From NCBI GenBank assembly GCA_013204195.1, contig JABMOJ010000537.1:1-16390 (forward strand): a stretch of 16,390 bases of DNA, written 5' to 3'. This DNA is from SAR86 cluster bacterium (GTDB lineage: Bacteria > Pseudomonadota > Gammaproteobacteria > Pseudomonadales > Azotimanducaceae). This document shows positions 1-6,882 of this stretch, piece after piece. Under the pieces are notes generated by a model that saw only the letters and a program-made list of their open reading frames with translations, did not search any database and was not told where the DNA came from. Position numbers and translations under genes: made by a program. The first letter of the stretch is position 1. Every line of letters begins with the position of its first letter.

Positions 1-722
1 ATCGACAACAGTTGACCCATTGTCATCCAATCGAAGGCAATAAACATCAAGTGTCGGTCAGGTTCCCGGAAAAATTCCGTAATAAACCGCAAACTACCGT
101 AAGCAATCAAAAACATGCCGGAAATCGCCAACGGCGGTCGCGAACGTCGACTGAACAGCCACATAATCGTGAATAATACGACACCCTCGGAAAATGCTTG
201 ATACAGACTCGAGGGATGCCGCCCGAGGACTTCACCGGGATAGATCGCAGCCCAAGGAACCTCGGTCACTCGCCCCGGCAATTCACCATTAATAAAGTTA
301 CCTATCCTGCCACAACCCAACGCGATCGGAACGCTGGGCGCGATATAGTCAGTGACGCCAATAAATCCGCGGCCCTGTTGCCGGCCATAAAAATACATCG
401 CCACGAGCACGCCGAGCAAACCACCATGAAAGGACATACCGCCCTCCCAGACTCGGAACAGACTCAGCGGATCGGCCGCAAGGTTTTGCCAGCCATAGAA
501 AAACATATAGCCCACTCGCCCACCGAGAATAACCCCGAACACGCCGTAGAAAATCATGTCGGAGATTTGCTCGTCGTTCCATGCCAGCGCCTGGGCTCGA
601 GCCCGTTGGCCCAGCGACCACCACACCAAGCTAATACCCACCAGGTAACTCAAGGCATACCAATGAATGCTCACGGGCCCAATACTGATCAGTACCGGGT
701 CTAGTACAGGATAATGCCACAT
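1..722 (-). CDS. lgt: Prolipoprotein diacylglyceryl transferase, 3' end cut by window edge
   Basis: Lgt is an inner-membrane enzyme. It moves diacylglycerol from phosphatidylglycerol onto the lipobox cysteine of prolipoproteins, the first step of lipoprotein maturation. 240 residues are visible from the ATG at 722; the family is usually 260-290, so a few dozen C-terminal residues lie outside the window. Several hydrophobic segments are seen. The family signature GCGRIGNFINGE is at residues 136-147, with R139 and N142 matching E. coli R143 and N146. H99 in MSFHGG corresponds to E. coli H103, and FFREPD (217-222) holds the conserved late arginine. No good ribosome binding site is visible. The gene diverges from the TANGO2-family gene. 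Linkage to ptsP and rppH is as in Pseudomonas. A substrate is encoded in this same window, the imelysin-type lipoprotein at 5096-6250. Identification is secure. Confidence 0.96.
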   Translation of the reverse strand, partial: MWHYPVLDPVLISIGPVSIHWYALSYLVGISLVWWSLGQRARAQALAWNDEQISDMIFYGVFGVILGGRVGYMFFYGWQNLAADPLSLFRVWEGGMSFHGGLLGVLVAMYFYGRQQGRGFIGVTDYIAPSVPIALGCGRIGNFINGELPGRVTEVPWAAIYPGEVLGRHPSSLYQAFSEGVVLFTIMWLFSRRSRPPLAISGMFLIAYGSLRFITEFFREPDRHLMFIAFDWMTMGQLLS

Positions 723-754
723 AAAGACGACTATTCGGCTAATTGAGACTCTGC

Positions 755-782
755 ATTATCCAGCAACACAGCGAGATGATAA
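755..782 (-). promoter_or_regulatory. Candidate sigma-70 promoter for lgt
   Basis: Read on the minus strand, TTATCA (777-782) and GATAAT (755-760) are separated by 16 nt and lie about 33 nt upstream of the lgt ATG. The -10 matches five of six consensus bases, the -35 four of six. This is pattern matching only. Confidence 0.35.
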
Positions 783-814
783 ACTTCCAATTTCGATTCC
801 GGCGCCAAAAACCC

Positions 815-1543
815 ATGTGTTTGATTTTATTTTCCATTTCACCTGATGCACGTTATCGCCTGGTGGTCGCGGCTAATCGAGATGAATTCTACGCTCGACC
901 CACTGAGCGTCCGGCTTTCTGGAGGGATGAGCCTCATATTCTTGGCGGGCGAGACCTCCAAGCCGGCGGCACCTGGCTCGGCGTCACCCGTGGCGGACGC
1001 TTTGCGGCCGTCACTAATTTTCGCGAATCACCCCTGGAGCCAGTGCCACCACGGAGTCGCGGCGCCCTGACAGCCGATTTTTTAAGATCGACCGAGTCCT
1101 GCACCGATTATTTGGCTCGCATCATGCCTATTGCCAATGAATTCAGAGGTTTTAACCTGATCATTGCTGATGGTCAGGATGTCTACTACTACAGTAATCG
1201 GCAACCCGAGGCACAGCTTCTCAAACCCGGCTGCTACGGTCTCAGCAATCAGTTGCTCGACTGTGATTGGCCAAAAGTCAGTCGAGGTCGAGAGCAACTT
1301 CGAGCGCTTGGGCATGGGAACTTTGACAATGAGGCGCTATTCTCGCTGTTGGCTGATCGCGGCGACCAACTCGCCTTTTCTGCAGGTTTTATCCAATCCG
1401 ACACTTACGGCACCAGCGCCTCAACCCTCGTCAAGGTCAGCCAGCAGGCTGACATTTACTTTGAGGAAAGGTCTTTTCTGCCCAATGGCGAGCCGGCTGG
1501 TCGACGCAGCTTCAACCTGCCTATTGAGGCGGTCGCGTCCTGA
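815..1543 (+). CDS. TANGO2/NRDE-family protein (predicted Ntn-type fold)
   Basis: This 242-residue protein belongs to the TANGO2 (NRDE) family, found from bacteria to humans. The family name comes from the Asn-Arg-Asp-Glu motif, here N21-R22-D23-E24. Other conserved blocks are GGRDLQAGGTWLG (44-56), GLSNQLLDCDWPKV (142-155) and YGTSASTLV (208-216). Eukaryotic members have been linked to heme and lipid handling; the bacterial role is unsettled. I chose the ATG at 815 because family members begin Met-Cys, leaving Cys2 as a candidate N-terminal nucleophile. The frame stays open upstream to a TTG at 743 and an ATG at 776, but those would add a basic tail with no family resemblance. No strong ribosome binding site is visible for any of them. 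There is no signal peptide, so it is probably cytoplasmic. Its last 23 nt overlap the 3' end of ptsP on the opposite strand. Confidence 0.88.
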   Translation: MCLILFSISPDARYRLVVAANRDEFYARPTERPAFWRDEPHILGGRDLQAGGTWLGVTRGGRFAAVTNFRESPLEPVPPRSRGALTADFLRSTESCTDYLARIMPIANEFRGFNLIIADGQDVYYYSNRQPEAQLLKPGCYGLSNQLLDCDWPKVSRGREQLRALGHGNFDNEALFSLLADRGDQLAFSAGFIQSDTYGTSASTLVKVSQQADIYFEERSFLPNGEPAGRRSFNLPIEAVAS

Positions 1544-3794
1544 CAATACGTCCCAGGCCCGCTTTGCGCATCTGCTCATCCACATAGGTTTTGATGTCCG
1601 GGGCATTGTCCATTCTCAAGACCTGCGCCAACATCTGCTGCGCATGCGTCAGTTCAAAACTTCTGATTGCCCACTTCACCGGCAACAGGTTATTCGAGTT
1701 CATGGACAACACGTCATAACCCATGGCCATCAGCAGAATTGCAGCGGCCGGATTACCTGCCATCTCGCCACAAATTCCCAGCGGCTTGTTTTCCGCATGG
1801 GCCGCATCAACAACATGTTTTAAGGCATGCAACACCGCCGGATGAAATTCCTGATAGAGTTCAGCGACCCGAGAGTTATTCCGGTCCACCGCAAGCATGT
1901 ATTGGATCAGGTCGTTACTACCCACTGACAAGAAATCTACCCGCTTGATGATATCTCTTGCCTGATAAACCGCAGCGGGCACCTCGATCATGACGCCAAC
2001 AGCCGGCATCGCCACCTTGGCGCCATCCTCGATGATTTCCGCATAGCACTGATCGATCAGACGCTTGGCTTCATCCACTTCCGTCACACTACTGACCATG
2101 GGCAACATGATCCGCAGGTACGCGTCTACGCCCTCATTGGCACGAATCATAGCCCGCACCTGAGACAGAAAAATCTCCGGGTGATCCAGGGTCACACGGA
2201 TACCCCGCCAGCCGAGGAAGGGATTCTCTTCCTGAATCGGGAAATAACTCAGCGCCTTGTCACCGCCAATATCCAGGGTTCGCATCGTCACATTCCGCGG
2301 CGCAAAGGCCTTCAGGTGCTCTCGATAGATGACTTTTTGTTCTTCCTCCGTGGGAAACCGATCATTCATCATGAAGTGCACTTCGGTGCGGTACAAGCCA
2401 ACACCCTCGGCGCCTCTATCGAGCGAACGAGACGCATCAGACATCAAACCGGTATTCACCCAGAGACGGACTCGATGCCCGTCGAGACTGACGCACGGTT
2501 GATCTTTGAGTTCCTCCAACCCCTCGGTCAGCGCATCTTCATCCAGCTTCAAATCGTTATAGAAGGTGATTTGATCGGCACTCGGATGGGTGATCACACA
2601 ACCCTCAAAGCCATCGACGATCAGGGGCTTTGATTCCAGCAAGTGAATGGGCAAGTCTTCGACACCCATCACCGTGGGTATGCCCATGGCCTTGGCCAGA
2701 ATGGCCACATGGGAACTCCCTGAGCCCTTCACTGACACCAAGCCGAGTAGTCGGTCTCGGGGGACGTCAGCAAACATGGCTGGCGTTAATTCCTCGCCCA
2801 CCAGAATGGTATTGGGCGGATAGACATACTGTCGATCTTCACCCCGTTGCAATTTCGCCAGCACTCGGCGCCCCAGGTCCAGCACATCTGTGCCACGCTC
2901 ACGCAAGTAAGCATCTTCCATCGCCTGAAAGCTGGCCACGTGAGACTCGATGATCGTCCTTAAAGCACCTTGAGCCCATTGTCCGGCTTCAATTAATTCA
3001 ATGACCTCACCGGTGATGGCGGTGTCATCTAACATATGTAGGTAAGCCTCAAACAAACCTAGGTCTTCCGGTCGCAATCGGTCTGAAAGCTTATCGCTCA
3101 TGGCGCGAATTTCAGCACGGGTCTCAAGAATCGCCAGCTGAAACAACGCGGTTTCAGCTGCCGGATTCGCTGTCAACCGATCCGGCACCGTATGCAGTTC
3201 AGCCTCGGGATAAATGACGATAGCAGTACCGATGGCGACGCCCGGCGCCCCTGCTTTGCCTTGAAAACGACTGGCCGGTACCGCCTGCACCGACCCGGTC
3301 AAGGCCAATGAGCCTGTCGCCCGCGCGTGAGCGATGACACCAGCCAACTGGGCCGACAAGGTAATGAGGAACGCTTCCTCACTTTCGTCATAGCGCCGCG
3401 CCAGACGTTGCTGGACCACCAGCACGCCGAGCACCCGCCGGTGATGGATAATCGGTACGCCAAGGAAAGCATTGAAAGGCTCTTCGCCCACTTCTTCGAG
3501 GTAGTGATAGCGCCGATGCTGAGGCGCATTTTCAAGATTCACCGGTTCTGCCCGCTCGCCAACATATCCCACCAGACCTTCGCCGAGGGCCAGAGTCACT
3601 TTACCAACCGCACTTTGGTTCAGGCCTCGAGTCGCCATAAATACATATTTATCGCGCTCTTCATTCAGCAGATATACGCTGCACACCTGGGTTCCCATCG
3701 CTTCCTGAATACGATCCACGATAATTTCCAGGGCCGTCGTCAGGTCACGAGCCTTGTTGACTTCCTGTATTACCCTGCGGAGAATTTCAAGCAT
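1521..3794 (-). CDS. ptsP: PEP-protein phosphotransferase of the nitrogen PTS (EI-Ntr)
   Basis: PtsP takes a phosphate from phosphoenolpyruvate and passes it to NPr (PtsO) and then EIIA-Ntr (PtsN), a regulatory phosphorelay tied to nitrogen and potassium status. The 757-residue product has the expected order: an N-terminal GAF domain (about 17-155), the PTS enzyme I N-terminal region (about 175-300), the swivelling phosphohistidine domain with GSGSSHVAILAKAMGIPTVMG (phospho-acceptor H362, matching E. coli H356), and the PEP-binding barrel (about 430-715). The barrel has the signature FLSVGSNDLIQYMLAVDRNN (621-640) and C675 in GICGEMAG as the likely proton donor. The GAF domain separates it from sugar-PTS enzyme I. 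The start MLEILRRVIQEVN matches family starts, with GGA about 8 nt upstream. It lies 48 nt downstream of rppH in the same direction, so they probably share a transcript, as in enteric bacteria and Pseudomonas. Its 3' end overlaps the TANGO2-family gene. Confidence 0.97.
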   Translation of the reverse strand: MLEILRRVIQEVNKARDLTTALEIIVDRIQEAMGTQVCSVYLLNEERDKYVFMATRGLNQSAVGKVTLALGEGLVGYVGERAEPVNLENAPQHRRYHYLEEVGEEPFNAFLGVPIIHHRRVLGVLVVQQRLARRYDESEEAFLITLSAQLAGVIAHARATGSLALTGSVQAVPASRFQGKAGAPGVAIGTAIVIYPEAELHTVPDRLTANPAAETALFQLAILETRAEIRAMSDKLSDRLRPEDLGLFEAYLHMLDDTAITGEVIELIEAGQWAQGALRTIIESHVASFQAMEDAYLRERGTDVLDLGRRVLAKLQRGEDRQYVYPPNTILVGEELTPAMFADVPRDRLLGLVSVKGSGSSHVAILAKAMGIPTVMGVEDLPIHLLESKPLIVDGFEGCVITHPSADQITFYNDLKLDEDALTEGLEELKDQPCVSLDGHRVRLWVNTGLMSDASRSLDRGAEGVGLYRTEVHFMMNDRFPTEEEQKVIYREHLKAFAPRNVTMRTLDIGGDKALSYFPIQEENPFLGWRGIRVTLDHPEIFLSQVRAMIRANEGVDAYLRIMLPMVSSVTEVDEAKRLIDQCYAEIIEDGAKVAMPAVGVMIEVPAAVYQARDIIKRVDFLSVGSNDLIQYMLAVDRNNSRVAELYQEFHPAVLHALKHVVDAAHAENKPLGICGEMAGNPAAAILLMAMGYDVLSMNSNNLLPVKWAIRSFELTHAQQMLAQVLRMDNAPDIKTYVDEQMRKAGLGRIVRTRPPQ

Positions 3795-3842
3795 TGCAGA
3801 TCCGGAAATAGCTGAGTAGATCGTGAGAATTAATGTCGTATC

Positions 3843-4322
3843 TTAAGACGAACATCGCGACAAGTGTGGCACCAGCTCCTTCATCGCCCGGCGATAAACA
3901 TCTTTTTTAAACTCCACAACCTGCCCCAGCGGATACCAATAGGTCACCCACTGCCAAAAATCGAATTCCGGGGTCTCTGAGTGAGCGAATGACACAGATT
4001 GATCTTCCGCCAGCATTTTCAACAAAAACCATTTCTGTTTTTGTCCCACAAAATGACTGGTCTTGTGTCGCAACAAGCGCTTCGGCAGTTTGTAACGCAG
4101 CCAGCCGCGCGTGCAACCCAAAATCTCCACTTGGTCAGGGCCCAGGCCAATTTCTTCCTTTAACTCCCGAAAAAGCGCGTCTTCAGGTGACTCCCGCTCC
4201 TGAATGCCACCCTGCGGAAACTGCCACGCCTGCTGACCAACTCGCCTGGCCCAGAGTACCTGGCCACGACTATTAGCAACAATTATTCCGACATTGGGCC
4301 GGTATCCATCTGCATCTATCAA
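3843..4322 (-). CDS. rppH: RNA pyrophosphohydrolase (Nudix)
   Basis: RppH removes pyrophosphate from the 5' triphosphate of mRNA, opening it to RNase E and 5'-end-dependent decay. The 159-residue product aligns along its whole length with E. coli RppH: start [13 protein letters not shown], then [32 protein letters not shown] and [16 protein letters not shown]. The Nudix box G-x5-E-x7-RELKEEIGL covers residues 38-60, with metal-binding glutamates E53, E56 and E57. The start codon is TTG (4320-4322). I chose it because it gives exactly the family N-terminus Met-Ile-Asp, and no ATG or GTG lies nearby in frame. The upstream AGGG is a weak ribosome binding site. Neighbouring ptsP follows in the same direction and the HAD gene diverges. 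A non-ATG start with a poor binding site suggests modest translation. Confidence 0.97.
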   Translation of the reverse strand: MIDADGYRPNVGIIVANSRGQVLWARRVGQQAWQFPQGGIQERESPEDALFRELKEEIGLGPDQVEILGCTRGWLRYKLPKRLLRHKTSHFVGQKQKWFLLKMLAEDQSVSFAHSETPEFDFWQWVTYWYPLGQVVEFKKDVYRRAMKELVPHLSRCSS

Positions 4323-4357
4323 TTGGGAAACCCTGATTCACCCATTAACGGACATTT

Positions 4358-4386
4358 ATTGTGTCTGAATCTCGACCATTGGGCAA
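4358..4386 (-). promoter_or_regulatory. Candidate sigma-70 promoter for rppH-ptsP
   Basis: On the minus strand TTGCCC (4381-4386) and CACAAT (4358-4363) are separated by exactly 17 nt, about 36 nt upstream of the rppH TTG start. Each hexamer matches four of six consensus bases. It lies in the 144-nt divergent gap between rppH and the HAD gene. Confidence 0.4.
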
Positions 4387-4452
4387 TCAGCGGACTGAAT
4401 TACCCTGCCGCGGACAGCAGATTCACGGTAAACTGCTGGCCGATGCGCAGGT

Positions 4453-4458
4453 AAGGAG
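4453..4458 (+). promoter_or_regulatory. Shine-Dalgarno site deciding a TTG start
   Basis: AAGGAG lies 8 nt before the TTG at 4467. It is one of the strongest ribosome binding sites in the window and fixes the HAD gene start at a non-ATG codon. Confidence 0.8.
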
Positions 4459-4466
4459 ACAAGACA

Positions 4467-5123
4467 TTGGCTTTGGCAATATTTGATCTGGATGAAACCT
4501 TGATTTCCGGTGATAGCGATCACGCTTGGGGGGAGTTTTTAATCAGCAAGGGACTCGTTGATGAAGTCTCTCATCGCCAGAAGAATGATGCTTTCTATGG
4601 CCAATACAAGCGCGGCGAGCTCGACGTTCACGCCTACCTGCGCTTTGCCTGCCGTGCTTTAACTGAACACACTGTTGACCACCTCTGCGCTTTGCGTACT
4701 GAGTTTGTGCGGGATTTTATTCAGCCTCTGCTGCTGACTCAGGCCAGCGCCCTGATCGAGCATCACCGCGGTCGCGGAGACAAGCTGCTGGTGATCACAG
4801 CGACGTTGGAATTCATCACCGAACCCATTGTCGCGCTCCTCGGCATTGACGAGCTGATCGCGCCAATACCTGAGCGGATTGGCGACCGCTACACCGGCGA
4901 AATAGTCGGCACCCCCAGTTTTGGTCCCGGTAAGGTTACCCGCTTGCAAGCCTGGCTGGCAGGAACAGAGTTTGACCTGAAAGGCAGTTATTTTTATTCT
5001 GATTCTGCGAACGACTTACCCCTGCTGGAGCTGGTCGACTACCCTGTCGCCGTCGATCCAGATCCACGTTTACGCGAAATCGCAGAAAGGCGCCAATGGT
5101 CAATCATCTCCTTACGCGACTGA
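4467..5123 (+). CDS. HAD superfamily subfamily IB phosphatase (SerB-like)
   Basis: This 218-residue cytoplasmic HAD phosphatase has all four motifs: DLDET (7-11) with nucleophile D7 and acid/base D9, T111 in VITAT, K156 in PGKV, and SDSANDLPLL with D179 and D183 as metal ligands. A helical cap follows motif I, as in subfamily IB (phosphoserine-phosphatase-like). The true substrate cannot be read from sequence. The start is TTG at 4467, supported by a strong AAGGAG at 4453-4458 with 8 nt spacing and by DLDET sitting close to the N-terminus. A homologue sits beside rppH and ptsP in Pseudomonas, so the neighbourhood is conserved. The next gene, an imelysin-type lipoprotein, starts 28 nt before this stop in another frame, which implies one transcript and possibly translational coupling. 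Confidence 0.92.
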   Translation: MALAIFDLDETLISGDSDHAWGEFLISKGLVDEVSHRQKNDAFYGQYKRGELDVHAYLRFACRALTEHTVDHLCALRTEFVRDFIQPLLLTQASALIEHHRGRGDKLLVITATLEFITEPIVALLGIDELIAPIPERIGDRYTGEIVGTPSFGPGKVTRLQAWLAGTEFDLKGSYFYSDSANDLPLLELVDYPVAVDPDPRLREIAERRQWSIISLRD

Positions 5124-6250
5124 CCTTTGCCGTCATAGCAACCACCAGAAGTCTCCTCATTGGCCTGGCGCTGCTGCTGAGTGCCTGTGCTGACCCCGGC
5201 CCAGCCGTTATACCCACCGACATTGATACGGCCAACATCAAGGCAAGCCTCGCCGCACTCACGGCATTGCGCATTGAACGGCACCAGCGGTTAATACTGG
5301 ATGCTGAGTCCCTGCGACGCTCCATCGATGAGTTGCTGCTGGTGCCCGACAGCCAACACCAGCAGACCGCCCAAGCAGCGTGGCGCAATGCCCACTTAGC
5401 ATTCATCGACCTTGCGACGCTCCCTTTCGCCAAACCGCTGATTGAGCCCTTGGTCGACTCCTTGGCACCACTGCTCTATCAAATCGATGCCTGGCCCATC
5501 GAACCCGGGTACCTGGACACACTGCCGGCTTACCCTGACAGCGGCCTGATCAGTGACCTGACAGTGACGATTACACCTGAGTCTTTACGAGAGCAGAATG
5601 GTTTCACGGACTCAAGCGAGGTCAGCCTAGGATTCCACGCACTTGAATATCTTATTTTTGATCGTGACTCGGCAGATTTTCTGGTCTCGACCCTTGCGAG
5701 TCCCCGCGTTGAGACAACGGCTGACGCCCAGACCAATGCCAATGAAATCATTGTACGACGGCGTCTGGTCCTAGACATGATCACAACGCAGATCACGCTG
5801 GACTTGGACCATTGGCCGACAGAGTCCACAGAGTCCGCTGTCGATGAGGCGGGAATTATCCTCACGAGCGAGGTAGATCGGCTGCTGGCAGCCAGCCTGC
5901 AAACGGCACGACTCGCCATAACAGAAGCAAATCGCTTATTAATTCCTGGCGAAGGCCACGGCATCTACAGCCACAGCACGGGGGCTGCGCTAAAGGGCAA
6001 GGTTAACGGCCTGAATCAGATTTTCTTTGCACCCATCAACCTCGGCAAGGTTCTTTCGCCATTGGCTGCCGATGCCGTCGCGGAGCTCGAGAAAACCCTA
6101 CGGGAAGCCGCTGACCTCTGCGACTTGGCGGCGATCAGCGAGGTCCAGGAGACCCGCTTAGGGCTGGTACTGCTGACCCTGCCAGATCAAATCGAGGCGC
6201 TATCCGCCGTGATGACGAAGGCCATGGCAGACGCGCAAGTCAAGTCGTGA
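5096..6250 (+). CDS. Imelysin-family (peptidase M75-like) lipoprotein
   Basis: The 384-residue product starts with a positively charged, hydrophobic signal ending in the lipobox LLLSAC; C31 is the predicted lipidated residue. Asp follows at +2, which in E. coli is an inner-membrane retention signal. The rest resembles the imelysin/EfeO family: AWRNAH (about 95-100), QIDAWPIEPGYLD (129-141), the family motif G179-x-H181-x-x-E184 in GFHALEYLIF, and GEGHGIYSHST (285-295). Characterised relatives are periplasmic or surface proteins tied to iron uptake, but several members lack shown protease activity, so an iron role is an inference. The ATG at 5096 has GAAAGG 5 nt upstream and overlaps the HAD gene by 28 nt. 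No iron transporter, cytochrome peroxidase or ferrous uptake gene lies nearby, unlike many imelysin loci. A tandem repeat lies just after the stop. Confidence 0.85.
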   Translation: MVNHLLTRLTFAVIATTRSLLIGLALLLSACADPGPAVIPTDIDTANIKASLAALTALRIERHQRLILDAESLRRSIDELLLVPDSQHQQTAQAAWRNAHLAFIDLATLPFAKPLIEPLVDSLAPLLYQIDAWPIEPGYLDTLPAYPDSGLISDLTVTITPESLREQNGFTDSSEVSLGFHALEYLIFDRDSADFLVSTLASPRVETTADAQTNANEIIVRRRLVLDMITTQITLDLDHWPTESTESAVDEAGIILTSEVDRLLAASLQTARLAITEANRLLIPGEGHGIYSHSTGAALKGKVNGLNQIFFAPINLGKVLSPLAADAVAELEKTLREAADLCDLAAISEVQETRLGLVLLTLPDQIEALSAVMTKAMADAQVKS

Positions 6251-6264
6251 GGCTGCGCCAAATC

Positions 6265-6348
6265 AGGCGTCCCCGACTAGGCGTCCCCGACTAGGCGTCC
6301 CCGACTAGGCGTCCCCGACTAGGCGCCCCCAACTAGGCGCCCCCAACT
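6265..6348. repeat. Six-copy 14-bp tandem repeat with CTAG at each junction
   Basis: Four identical units AGGCGTCCCCGACT (6265-6278, 6279-6292, 6293-6306, 6307-6320) are followed by two units AGGCGCCCCCAACT (6321-6334, 6335-6348). It fills most of the gap between the convergent stops of the imelysin-family gene (6250) and gcvH (6347). Each junction forms CTAG, at 6277, 6291, 6305, 6319, 6333 and 6347; the last one supplies the TAG stop of gcvH. Because 14 is not a multiple of three, TAG appears in all three frames on both strands. The minus strand carries GGGG or GGGGG every 14 nt. No U-tract hairpin terminator is visible. Function is unknown. Confidence 0.97.
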
Positions 6349-6742
6349 AGTGTTCCTCGTTCTCACAGAACGCCTCGTAGGCATTAACGTCCATCAAGTC
6401 TTGAACATCACCCAGATTGTCTGGCTGCAGCTTGAAAAACCAACCGTCAGTAAAAGGCGCGGTGTTGACGGTTTCCGGCGTATCCTCTAATAATTCATTA
6501 ATCGCAATAACCGTTCCCGAGATCGGTGCATAAATATCCGATGCCGCCTTGACTGATTCGACCACACCCGCCTCATCACCCGCGGTAATGGCCATGTTCA
6601 ACTCTGGCAACTCAACAAACACCACATCTCCAAGCGCATCTTGGGCATGATCAGAAATACCTACGGTGACAGTGCCGTCGTCCTCTATACGCACCCATTC
6701 GTGGCTCTTTGCGTAATGTAATTCCCCTAAAAAATCGACCAT
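6347..6742 (-). CDS. gcvH: Glycine cleavage system H protein
   Basis: GcvH is the lipoylated carrier of the glycine cleavage complex. Its lipoyl arm takes the aminomethyl group from GcvP and presents it to GcvT. The 131-residue product has the family length and sequence: [17 protein letters not shown] near the N-terminus, [12 protein letters not shown] (38-49), and the lipoylation motif [12 protein letters not shown] with K65 as the modified lysine. The ATG at 6742 has GAAGGG about 9 nt upstream. It lies 140 nt downstream of gcvT on the same strand. No gcvP follows: the next thing downstream is the tandem repeat and a convergent gene, so the P protein must be encoded elsewhere. Its stop codon lies inside the last repeat junction. 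Identification is secure. Confidence 0.97.
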   Translation of the reverse strand: MVDFLGELHYAKSHEWVRIEDDGTVTVGISDHAQDALGDVVFVELPELNMAITAGDEAGVVESVKAASDIYAPISGTVIAINELLEDTPETVNTAPFTDGWFFKLQPDNLGDVQDLMDVNAYEAFCENEEH

Positions 6743-6882
6743 CTTTTTCGCCCTTCTTTATCGTGTGTTATCGCGGTGTCATTAGCTACCACGTGGTTTT
6801 AGCGTTATTTTTGTTTCCTGTATTTCCCGCCGATCCAGCCAGCCACAGACAATTGCTGCAGCTTGTCTCTCGACCCTCTCAT
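6743..6882 (-). other. gcvT-gcvH intergenic spacer with two inverted repeats
   Basis: This 140-nt spacer is long for a two-gene operon. It holds a perfect 10-bp palindrome ACCACGTGGT (6788-6797) and an inverted repeat AGACAA/TTGTCT (6847-6852 and 6863-6868) with a 10-nt loop. Neither is followed by a U tract, so they do not look like intrinsic terminators. They may be an operator or an mRNA processing or stability element. No coding frame here looks real. Confidence 0.5.

Noticed and set aside
198..704. 168-codon plus-strand open frame
   Set aside because: It lies antisense to lgt, whose signature motifs and family start are clear. The translation looks low-complexity and basic with no recognisable domain.
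1164..1823. 219-codon plus-strand open frame
   Set aside because: It crosses out of frame through the TANGO2-family gene and antisense through the end of ptsP. No domain is visible.
6265..6348. CRISPR array
   Set aside because: The units are 14 bp and directly contiguous with no spacers, and no cas genes are nearby. It is a simple tandem repeat.
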